A stretch of DNA of 64,000 bases from JAHQVI01 sp050330195 (GTDB lineage: Bacteria > Pseudomonadota > Alphaproteobacteria > Rhizobiales > Rhodomicrobiaceae). Below are positions 57,071-64,000 of the stretch, in pieces (positions within the stretch are counted from its first letter, which is position 1; each line of letters opens with the position of its first letter). The stretch is from positions 4,278 through 68,277 of the forward strand of contig JBHJOB010000025.1 in NCBI GenBank assembly GCA_050330195.1, given 5' to 3'. The notes under the pieces were generated by a model, which was given only the letters and a program-made list of their open reading frames with translations, had not been told where the DNA came from and ran no database searches. A program made the translations under genes and the position numbers.

Positions 57071-58750
57071 TCACTCAACTTTTATTGCAAGTCTATACAA
57101 TATGAAAAAGCCACAGACCAACAAGATTAACCAATTTTCGCGAAAGAGCGTGAACGGAGTTGGCGAAAGAGCAACAGGCAGACCGGAATCGATCACGCCC
57201 ATCTCGTTCAGGGGTATTCTCCGGGCAATTCGCCCATAGGGGTCGATAACGGCCGAGATGCCGGTGTTCGCCGAGCGTATCAGCGGAAGCCCTTCCTCAA
57301 TGGCCCGCAGGCGCGTCTGGTGCAGATGCTGATAGGGGCCCGTCGATGTCCCGAACCAGGCGTCGTTCGTCAGGTTGAGCAGCCAGCCCGGACGTCCGCC
57401 CTCGCTTCCCGCCGCCCAGCCGGGAAAGATCGCCTCGTAGCAGATCAACGGCAGGAAGGGCGGCGCGCTTCCGGCGGTCATGAGAGGCTTCTTGTCCCCG
57501 CTGGCAAATCCGCTGTTTACATGGGTGAGTTGCGTGATGCCCAGCGCTGTGAGCGTCTCCTCGAAGGGGAGATACTCGCCGAACGGCACCAGGTGAACCT
57601 TGTCATAGATGCCGGCCAGTCCGGCCTGCGCGCCGAGCATGAACAGGCTGTTATAGATGCGGTCGATATTGTAGCGGCCATCGTCGCGTTTGGCGCCCTC
57701 GACGCGTTCAGCGCCCAATAGCAGAGTGGCGTCGGTGGAGATAAGCTGGGCCAGCGCCTGCCGCACATCTTCGGAATGGATGCGCTTATTCAGCATGAAC
57801 AGCACCGGGACCGCCGTTTCGGGCCAGATGATATGCGTTGGAGACGCCGGTTCCGCATCGCTTTCAGCCGCCGTTCGGCTCAGTGTCAGGAGGCGGTCGA
57901 AAATCCACTGGCGGTTTTCCGGCTTCCATTTCTCCGCCTGTGGGATGTTGCCCTGAACGATGCGCAGGCGAACGCCCTCGACCGTATCAGTGGTGGCGCC
58001 GCCGAGCCGGACCGTGCCCCAACTCCATCCCATACCGAGAAGGAGAATGCAGAACGCAGGGAGCAGCCACCCTCGGGAATGATCGCGCGCCCTCGGCCCG
58101 GCAAGCGCGGCGGGGCTCGCAGCGATCAGAAGCGTTAGCAGCGTGAGGCCGTAAATGCCGATAAGCGATGCGCTCTGTGCAAGCGCGTCATTGCCGGCGA
58201 GTGCATATCCCCACACATTCCAGGGAAACCCCGTCAGAATATGGCCGCGCAGCCAGTCGGCGGCGAAGAAGGTGATGGTGAAGGCGAATATCCGGCTGAC
58301 GCCGGGCCGCCAGAAGACGATAGCGATGCTCGCCGCAAGCGCGGGAAAAATCGCCAGGGCCGCCGGGAACGCCGCAACGCCGAGCGGGGCCAGAACCGCG
58401 AACTTGTCGGCCTCGACAAAGAAGGCAAATCCCAGCCAGTAAAGCCCGGCGAGGAAATATCCGAAACCGAACCACCATCCGGCAACCGCCGCCTGCCGCC
58501 ATGGTGCCTTCCGCGTGCCCATCCCCGCCGATGCTGCTGGCGCAGCAATGCCATCCAGCAACCAGATAAAGGCGGGTATTGTGATGAATAGGAGAGGCCA
58601 GAGGTGAAACGGCGCAAAACTGGCGACCGACGCAGCGCCCAGCGTGAAGCCGGCCGCCGCACGCCGCCAGCCGCGCAAGCCCGCCATGAAGCGAGCAGCT
58701 TCATCGAGAGTAGGAATCAGGACGCCCGTTTTGGGTTCGCTCAGGCTCAC
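57071..58750 (-). CDS. lnt: Apolipoprotein N-acyltransferase
   Basis: A 559-residue inner-membrane enzyme that adds the third acyl chain to lipoproteins. About eight membrane segments in the first 240 residues are followed by a periplasmic nitrilase-fold domain. Its triad is Glu in HIIWPETAVP, Lys in GIYDKVHLVPFGEYLPF and Cys in PLICYEAIFPG. A last membrane segment (WLILLVCGFFILYRLAI) ends the chain. It follows corC on the same strand after a 128-bp gap. Confidence 0.96.
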   Translation of the reverse strand: MSLSEPKTGVLIPTLDEAARFMAGLRGWRRAAAGFTLGAASVASFAPFHLWPLLFITIPAFIWLLDGIAAPAASAGMGTRKAPWRQAAVAGWWFGFGYFLAGLYWLGFAFFVEADKFAVLAPLGVAAFPAALAIFPALAASIAIVFWRPGVSRIFAFTITFFAADWLRGHILTGFPWNVWGYALAGNDALAQSASLIGIYGLTLLTLLIAASPAALAGPRARDHSRGWLLPAFCILLLGMGWSWGTVRLGGATTDTVEGVRLRIVQGNIPQAEKWKPENRQWIFDRLLTLSRTAAESDAEPASPTHIIWPETAVPVLFMLNKRIHSEDVRQALAQLISTDATLLLGAERVEGAKRDDGRYNIDRIYNSLFMLGAQAGLAGIYDKVHLVPFGEYLPFEETLTALGITQLTHVNSGFASGDKKPLMTAGSAPPFLPLICYEAIFPGWAAGSEGGRPGWLLNLTNDAWFGTSTGPYQHLHQTRLRAIEEGLPLIRSANTGISAVIDPYGRIARRIPLNEMGVIDSGLPVALSPTPFTLFRENWLILLVCGFFILYRLAIKVE

Positions 58751-58878
58751 CGGTCACCTCCGCATCTGCAATGCTTCGCATGACCGATTGGCCGGAGAAT
58801 GACAAGCCTGTCGGCGCCGGCTCCGCGATGGTATTGGGGAAAATGCGGACAACCGGGCATCCGCCGGCCAGGATCGCC

Positions 58879-59850
58879 TTAACGCCCGGCGGGGCCAAGC
58901 TCGGGAGCAGCGGCTTCGTCACTGCCGGGCAGTTTCAGCTTCAGTTTCTTCACACGGCGGCGGTCGGCATCGAGGACGATGAACTCCACACCTGCGGGAT
59001 GATGCATGACTTCGCCGCGCACGGGCACCCTGCCCAGCATTGTAAAAACCAGCCCGCCAAGCGTGTCCACATCCTCGTCTTCGGGCGAAGAAAGGCTGAA
59101 ACCGATCATGGCTTCGACATCCTCGATCTCGGCGCGCGCATCGGCGACGATGGTATTGCCTTCAGCCTGCAGCATCGGCTCGTCATCGGCGTCATGCTCG
59201 TCCTCAATGTCGCCCACGACCTCCTCAAGCAGATCCTCGATCGAGACCAGACCGTCCGTGCCGCCATGCTCGTCGATGATCAGGGCGAGATGGATGTGCC
59301 GGCTCTGCATCCGCACAAGCATATCGAGCGCGGACATGGAGGGCGGCGCGAAAATCAATTCACGCATTATGTTGGCCTGCGCAACCGGCGTCGTCAGGTC
59401 CGCCGCGCCAAGATTGAGCTTGAGGCCCTCGCCCGCGCCGGCCTTGCCTTCGGCAATCACCCAGCCCATCAGATCCTTTACATGCACCATGCCCAGCGGC
59501 TCATCGAGCGTGTCGCGGTAGATCGGAACGCGCGAATGCCCGGCCTCGGCAAAAACGTCGAGCAGATCGCCGAGCGTCGTGTTTTCCTCGACCGCCACGA
59601 TCTCGGCGCGCGGCACCATTACATCCTCGACGCGCAACTCCTTGAAGCGCAGCGTCTTTTGCAGCATGGCGCGCTCGCGCGGCGAAAAGGATGCGCCGTC
59701 ATCATCATTGCGCAACGCCTCCTCGATCACCGTACGCGCATCGAGCTGCGTGGAAAAACCAACCTTGACGGCGAGGCGGTCGAGCCAGCTTGGGCTTCCT
59801 TCCTGACGTTCGCTCGAATGCAAGCCGTTATAATTATTGCTCAGTGCCAT
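58879..59850 (-). CDS. CorC/YbeX-type CBS-domain protein
   Basis: A 323-residue soluble protein. Two CBS domains (FKELRVEDVMVPRAEIVAVE, then SRVPIYRDTLDEPLGMVHVK, and the second around SRHIHLALIIDEHGGTDGLV) are followed by a CorC_HlyC domain (GGLVFTMLGRVPVRGEVMHH). It is the short form without an N-terminal membrane domain, like YbeX/CorC, linked to magnesium/cobalt tolerance or ribosome function. It sits between ybeY and lnt, the conserved order. Confidence 0.9.
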   Translation of the reverse strand: MALSNNYNGLHSSERQEGSPSWLDRLAVKVGFSTQLDARTVIEEALRNDDDGASFSPRERAMLQKTLRFKELRVEDVMVPRAEIVAVEENTTLGDLLDVFAEAGHSRVPIYRDTLDEPLGMVHVKDLMGWVIAEGKAGAGEGLKLNLGAADLTTPVAQANIMRELIFAPPSMSALDMLVRMQSRHIHLALIIDEHGGTDGLVSIEDLLEEVVGDIEDEHDADDEPMLQAEGNTIVADARAEIEDVEAMIGFSLSSPEDEDVDTLGGLVFTMLGRVPVRGEVMHHPAGVEFIVLDADRRRVKKLKLKLPGSDEAAAPELGPAGR

Positions 59851-59859
59851 AATCTTCCA

Positions 59860-60468
59860 TCAGCCGGTTACGACGGGCTGTTCTTCCATAGGTGTGAGGT
59901 AAGGGTCGGGAATGCCAAGTGACGCGAGAATTTCGCGTTCGAGATTTTCCATGTGTTCGGCGTCTTCATCCGTTTCATGATCGCACCCAGCCAGATGCAG
60001 AATGCCATGAATGACGAGATGAGCGAGATGCGAGAGGGGTGGCTTGTCCTCCGCACGCGCCTCCTGCATGACGGTCTCATATGCGATGATAATGTCGCCC
60101 AAGAGGGGATGTTCCGAGCCCGACGCTGCAAGACCGTCCGATGCCGGGAATGAGAGGACGTTTGTGGGTTTGGGCTTGCCACGGTAGCGGCCATTCAGTT
60201 CCGCCACGGCATCGTCGGACGACAGTGCGATGGAAAGCTCGCGGCCGGCGATTCCGCTAATCCGTTCCGCGCAAGCCTCGTAGGCGCGGCGCACCATGTG
60301 CTCCACGCCGTCAAGCCCGCGCCAGCCTTGGAATTCGATCAAAAGATCGACGTGCCCCTGCTCGAATTGAACACGGGCCGGTCTAGGTCCAGGGTCTTCG
60401 TCTGCGGCGCCGTCCAGATCGCCAGCGGCGCTCATTACGAAAACCGGTGTGTTTGAAGTCTCAGCCAT
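59860..60468 (-). CDS. ybeY: Endoribonuclease YbeY
   Basis: A 202-residue metal-dependent RNase needed for 16S rRNA 3' maturation and ribosome quality control. The zinc site is LVIHGILHLAGCDHETDEDA (H-G-x-L-H-L-x-G-x-D-H). The earlier TNVLSFPASDG is also conserved. An N-terminal extension of about 40 residues is unconserved. The ATG at 60468 is used, one codon inside a possible TTG start. Confidence 0.96.
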   Translation of the reverse strand: MAETSNTPVFVMSAAGDLDGAADEDPGPRPARVQFEQGHVDLLIEFQGWRGLDGVEHMVRRAYEACAERISGIAGRELSIALSSDDAVAELNGRYRGKPKPTNVLSFPASDGLAASGSEHPLLGDIIIAYETVMQEARAEDKPPLSHLAHLVIHGILHLAGCDHETDEDAEHMENLEREILASLGIPDPYLTPMEEQPVVTG

Positions 60469-60488
60469 CAACGTTTAATGAAAGGCCC

Positions 60489-61508
60489 CTATCTGGCCTT
60501 GTCATATGCCTCCACAATCCGAGAAACCAGAACATGCCGTACAACATCGGCAGAACTAAACGGAATATGAGAAATGCCTTCGATCTTTTCCAGAAGCCCG
60601 ATCGCTTCGCTGAGGCCGGACATCTGCCCGGCCGGCAAGTCGATCTGCGATGGGTCTCCGGTGATGATCATCTGACTCCCTTCGCCGAGGCGGGTCAGAA
60701 ACATCTTCATCTGCATTGAAGTCGAATTTTGCGCTTCGTCAAGAATGATTGTTGCATGACTGAGCGTGCGTCCGCGCATAAAGGCGAGCGGAGCGATTTC
60801 GATCACGCCGCTCTCCATTCCACGTTCGACTTTTTCCGCAGGCAAGACATCGTACAGCGCGTCGTAAAGCGGACGTAAATAGGGGTCGACCTTCTCTTTC
60901 AGATCGCCGGGCAGAAACCCAAGCCGTTCGCCCGCTTCGACCGCGGGCCGCGACAGGATGATGCGCTCCGTTTCGCCGCGCTCCAGCCGGGCAGCGGCGT
61001 GCGCGACGGCGAGATAGGTCTTGCCCGTTCCTGCGGGACCGGTCGCGAAAATCATCTCGCGGGACAGCAAGGCTTCGATATATTTCGTCTGGGTCGGCGT
61101 CCGCGCTGAAATGAGCTTCTTGCGCGTGCGAAGCTGGCCGGCGCCGGGCGCATCGCCCTTCTTGCCGTCCACGCCATAGGCGTTGGCGTGACGAATCGCG
61201 CCGTCAACATCGCCCAGCGCGATCTTGTGCCCCTTCTGAAGCCGTCCGTAGAGATGTTCGAGCACGTCTTTCGCCAGAACGCAGCCATGTTCGCCGCCGC
61301 TGACGATCACGACATTGCCATGCGCGACCGCCTCGATGCCGAGCTTGTCCTCGATCATGGAGAGGTGGGCGTCAAACTCGCCGAGCAGATCCGCGAGCAA
61401 ACGGTTATCATCAAAAGGGATTTCGATCCGAACGGCTTTTCGCCCCTGTTGCGGGGCCTTGGCGCCGCTTTTGACAGACTGGGATGCGGGTTCACGCAAT
61501 TGAGGCAA
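60489..61508 (-). CDS. phoH: PhoH family ATPase
   Basis: A 339-residue P-loop protein of the PhoH/YbeZ group. Walker A is FATGPAGTGKTYLAVAHAAA (near residue 155), Walker B TIILDEAQNSTSMQMKMFLT and sensor MIITGDPSQIDLPAGQMSGL. An N-terminal KH-like region precedes it. It starts with TTG at 61508 behind GGAGAGGG. It lies 20 bp before ybeY; PhoH and YbeY are thought to act together on RNA. Confidence 0.93.
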   Translation of the reverse strand: MPQLREPASQSVKSGAKAPQQGRKAVRIEIPFDDNRLLADLLGEFDAHLSMIEDKLGIEAVAHGNVVIVSGGEHGCVLAKDVLEHLYGRLQKGHKIALGDVDGAIRHANAYGVDGKKGDAPGAGQLRTRKKLISARTPTQTKYIEALLSREMIFATGPAGTGKTYLAVAHAAARLERGETERIILSRPAVEAGERLGFLPGDLKEKVDPYLRPLYDALYDVLPAEKVERGMESGVIEIAPLAFMRGRTLSHATIILDEAQNSTSMQMKMFLTRLGEGSQMIITGDPSQIDLPAGQMSGLSEAIGLLEKIEGISHIPFSSADVVRHVLVSRIVEAYDKAR

Positions 61509-61522
61509 ACACCCTCTCCTGA

Positions 61523-62944
61523 TTATCCCAACAACGAAATATCAAACCGTTGTGCATAATCGCTTCCGTTTGCCACAACCGGTTGAGCTACAGTGCTAAC
61601 AGACTCATCCTGCTGGATTATGACACCGCTTAGACTGTTTGCGCTACTACTCAAAACGCTTACCTGAACGATTTCACCAATCCGTGTGTCTTCAGATTGA
61701 ACATGGACCGGCTGAAGATAGGGTGAACGGCCGGTAAGCTGTCCCTCCTTGCGGCCTTTTTTCTCAAGCAGAACGGGGAGCGTGCGCCCGATTTGCGCCT
61801 CATTGAAGGCAGCCTGCTGGGCGTTAAGCAAATCCTGAAGAATCTGCAGGCGCTCGGATTTGACCGCCTCGGGCACCTGATTACCCATGTCGGCGGCGGG
61901 CGTTCCCGGACGCGGGCTGTATTTGAAGGAATAGGCCTGCGCGTAATTCACGCGGCCGACCATGTCCATCGTCGCCTCGAATTCGGCATCGGTCTCGCCG
62001 GGGAAGCCGACGATGATGTCGGTCGACAGCGCCAGATCGGGACGCGCATCGCGAATCCTGCCGATGATTTCGAGATATTCGGCTGCCGTGTGCTTTCGGT
62101 TCATCGCCGCCAGAATGCGGTCGGCCCCTGCCTGAAAGGGCAGATGCAGGTAAGGCATGAGTTGATCCAGATCGCGATGGGCGGCGATGAGATCGTCGCT
62201 CATATCGACCGGATGGCTAGTCGTGTAGCGCAGGCGCGCCAGCCCCGGAATGGCGGCGAGCGCTTCGAGCAGACGGGCCAGACTCCAGCGCGCACCGTCC
62301 GGCCCCTCGCCCGAATAGGCGTTCACATTCTGGCCGAGCAGCGTGACTTCACGAACCCCGAACCCGGCAAGACGCTCAGCCTCCGCGAGAATTTCCGCGG
62401 CGGGCCGCGAGAATTCCGCCCCGCGCGTGTAGGGCACGACGCAGAAGGTGCAGAACTTGTCGCAGCCCTCCTGCACGGTCAGGAACGCGGTCGGGGCGCG
62501 AAGCGGCTGCCGGGCGGGAAGATGAGCGAACTTGTCTTCCGCCGGAAATTCGGTATCGACGATCTTGTCGCCATGGTCGCGGGCGCGGCGGACGAGGTCC
62601 GGCAGGCGATGAAAGTTCTGCGGACCGATGACCAGATCGACGACCGGCGCGCGGCGCAGGATCTCCGCTCCTTCGGCCTGAGCGACGCATCCTGCAACGG
62701 CAATGGTCAGATTTGAACCATCCGCAAGACGCTTGTCCCGCAACTGCCGGATACGTCCAAGTTCAGAATAGATCTTCTCCGCCGCCTTCTCGCGAATATG
62801 GCAGGTGTTCAAGACGATCAGGTCGGCCGCCGTGATGTCGTCGGTCTCGGCATAGCCGTCGGGCGCCAAGGCTTCCGCCATTCGAGTGGAATCGTAGGCG
62901 TTCATCTGGCAGCCATATGTCTTGATGTGAACTTTCTTCGTCAA
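61523..62944 (-). CDS. miaB: tRNA-2-methylthio-N6-dimethylallyladenosine synthase MiaB
   Basis: A 473-residue radical-SAM enzyme that adds a methylthio group to i6A37 of tRNA. The N-terminal cluster domain begins KKVHIKTYGCQMNAYDSTRM with further Cys in VLNTCHIREKA and VAGCVAQAEG. The radical SAM CxxxCxxC is GCDKFCTFCVVPYTRG. A TRAM domain closes the chain. The TTG at 62944 is chosen: it lies 4 bp after the plsC stop with GGATTAGGA upstream, and the family starts there. Confidence 0.94.
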   Translation of the reverse strand: MTKKVHIKTYGCQMNAYDSTRMAEALAPDGYAETDDITAADLIVLNTCHIREKAAEKIYSELGRIRQLRDKRLADGSNLTIAVAGCVAQAEGAEILRRAPVVDLVIGPQNFHRLPDLVRRARDHGDKIVDTEFPAEDKFAHLPARQPLRAPTAFLTVQEGCDKFCTFCVVPYTRGAEFSRPAAEILAEAERLAGFGVREVTLLGQNVNAYSGEGPDGARWSLARLLEALAAIPGLARLRYTTSHPVDMSDDLIAAHRDLDQLMPYLHLPFQAGADRILAAMNRKHTAAEYLEIIGRIRDARPDLALSTDIIVGFPGETDAEFEATMDMVGRVNYAQAYSFKYSPRPGTPAADMGNQVPEAVKSERLQILQDLLNAQQAAFNEAQIGRTLPVLLEKKGRKEGQLTGRSPYLQPVHVQSEDTRIGEIVQVSVLSSSANSLSGVIIQQDESVSTVAQPVVANGSDYAQRFDISLLG

Positions 62945-62948
62945 GATC

Positions 62949-63794
62949 CTAATCCGTGAGTTCAACGCTCTCAGAAGTGGCGTCCGGCAACTTCGCCGCA
63001 CCATGCGCTTTAACGGAACGCGCCGTCAAGAGTTGCGAAAAGTCCAGCCGCACACGCTCATAGGCATACGCGGCAAGCTGCTTGCGGTCGCCGACGGCGG
63101 CGATCGAGACCGGCTCGCCGAGCCGCACGTGAACGTCGATCGGCCCGAGCTTGAGCACGTCCCAGGCATGGCTCAGCATGTCCATGTCGCCGTACCAGGC
63201 GATGCCCGGACGCTGCTGGCGGTTGAGCGGCAGACCGTGAATATGCGTGTAGATGATGGCGCAGCTTTGCATGTCATAGCCGCGCCCGTTCGTACCGTTC
63301 GGCTCGATCGCCGCGAAAAGCGAACTCTTGAACGGCAGAACCTGATTGCCGTCGCTGCTGGTGCCTTCAGCGAACAGAACGATCCGCTCATTGGCCGCCA
63401 GCCTGCTCAGAATGTCCTCGCGGGTCTCCCGGACGGCGGAACGGCGGGTCCGGTCGATGAAAATCGTCCTTTGCAGCCGGGCCAGCCAACTGATGAAAGG
63501 CCATGTCGAGACTTCCCGCTTCGCAACGAAGCTTAGCGGCGCAATGCTGCCGAGAACAGGAATGTCCAGCCAGGAAATATGGTTTGAGGCAATCAGAACC
63601 GGCCCTGCCGCCATGGGAGCGCCGCTGAGATGAACGCGCAGGCCGAGCAATTTGCAGACGACGCGATGATAGAGGGTCGGCACGTGCCGCGCCAATGGCA
63701 GCCTGAGCGCAATCAGCAGCGCCTGCACGGGCATGATTGGCAACGTCAGCAATAAGAACAGAAAAAGGATCGTGCTTGCGCGCAAAACGCCCAT
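62949..63794 (-). CDS. plsC: 1-acyl-sn-glycerol-3-phosphate acyltransferase
   Basis: A 281-residue membrane-associated enzyme of phospholipid synthesis. An N-terminal hydrophobic segment (ASTILFLFLLLTLPIMPVQA) is followed by the catalytic box IASNHISWLDIPVL (H-x4-D), then TIFIDRTRRSA and VLFAEGTSSDGNQVLPFKSS, the phosphate-binding blocks of the family. The C-terminal about 30 residues are not conserved. It is the first gene of the series running into miaB. Confidence 0.93.
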   Translation of the reverse strand: MGVLRASTILFLFLLLTLPIMPVQALLIALRLPLARHVPTLYHRVVCKLLGLRVHLSGAPMAAGPVLIASNHISWLDIPVLGSIAPLSFVAKREVSTWPFISWLARLQRTIFIDRTRRSAVRETREDILSRLAANERIVLFAEGTSSDGNQVLPFKSSLFAAIEPNGTNGRGYDMQSCAIIYTHIHGLPLNRQQRPGIAWYGDMDMLSHAWDVLKLGPIDVHVRLGEPVSIAAVGDRKQLAAYAYERVRLDFSQLLTARSVKAHGAAKLPDATSESVELTD

Positions 63795-63904
63795 TCGGTA
63801 TCCAGCCCCCCGGCGATTCTATGGGAAATCGGCCGCACCATAGCGTCAAATCACGGAAACGCCAATGTCTCCGGTTCTCTGCGCCAGGGTGAAATCATGA
63901 ATCG

Positions 63905-64000
63905 TTAACCTGCGAGGATTGCGGTACGGAAATCGGAGCTGATAGCGGCTTTGAGGCGCTTGCGCTTGAGAGACAAGGTGGAAGGCTCGCGTCGCAGGAG
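63905..64000 (-). CDS. C-terminal fragment of an unidentified protein
   Basis: The last 31 codons of a minus-strand frame that enters from the right edge and ends with TAA at 63905-63907 (residues include STLSLKRKRLKAAISSDFRT, then AILAG). It lies 110 bp upstream of plsC on the same strand. The stretch is short, so a chance open frame cannot be excluded and no family can be named. Confidence 0.35.
   Translation of the reverse strand, partial: LLRREPSTLSLKRKRLKAAISSDFRTAILAG

Overview
The window is a GC-rich bacterial chromosome segment, most likely from an alphaproteobacterium of the order Hyphomicrobiales (Rhizobiales). The main evidence is gene order and gene type. The block plsC-miaB-phoH-ybeY-corC-lnt-XRE regulator-metK-trmB is followed by rimP-nusA-ylxR-infB-rbfA-truB-rpsO-pnp, and there is a glpV/glpSTPQU glycerol ABC importer of the rhizobial kind. 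I cannot name a genus or species from the sequence alone.

Layout. 1-6.3 kb: a small catabolic region. It has a gene cut by the left edge, a nitrilase-fold amidase, a GabT-type aminotransferase with a divergent XRE-cupin regulator and a clear operator between them, a CreA-like exported protein, an aldo/keto reductase and a PfkB sugar kinase. 6.4-15.3 kb: tRNA-Tyr(GTA), rlmB, an amino-acid-type solute-binding protein, an acetyl-CoA hydrolase/transferase, an EamA exporter, an AraC regulator, a coupled pair of HupE/UreJ-like membrane proteins and an L,D-transpeptidase. 15.3-21.25 kb: an accessory island with a tyrosine recombinase, an AlpA-type regulator, a Rep-like protein followed by iteron-like repeats, a GIY-YIG nuclease, a chain of small overlapping genes and a strongly structured leader region. 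I could not find its att sites.

21.4-29.1 kb: a cysteine-rich exported protein, an ABC-F ATPase, ndk, a 53-residue exported protein, HAD phosphatase plus GNAT, a class A penicillin-binding protein and a PPOX flavoprotein. 29.2-39.6 kb: glycerol metabolism. The importer genes glpV-glpS-glpT-glpP-glpQ-glpU run on the minus strand. glpR-glpD-glpK run divergently on the plus strand from a shared control region. Glycerol taken up by the ABC system is phosphorylated by GlpK and oxidised by GlpD, with GlpR as the likely repressor. 39.6-43.7 kb: an MFS transporter, a GntR/FCD regulator and a DoeA-like M24 hydrolase. 43.8-64 kb: one long minus-strand series of housekeeping genes for RNA decay, translation, tRNA modification, SAM synthesis and envelope lipids, with terminators at 43.8, 46.2 and 54.2 kb.

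A dispersed intergenic repeat of about 100 bp (hairpin plus conserved tail) occurs three times in full and once with an internal deletion. In one case its sequence supplies the stop codon of a gene. The most novel-looking stretch is the 15.3-21.25 kb island, especially its structured RNA candidate, its origin-like repeats and its overlapping small genes. All functional calls are from reading motifs and context; no database search was possible.
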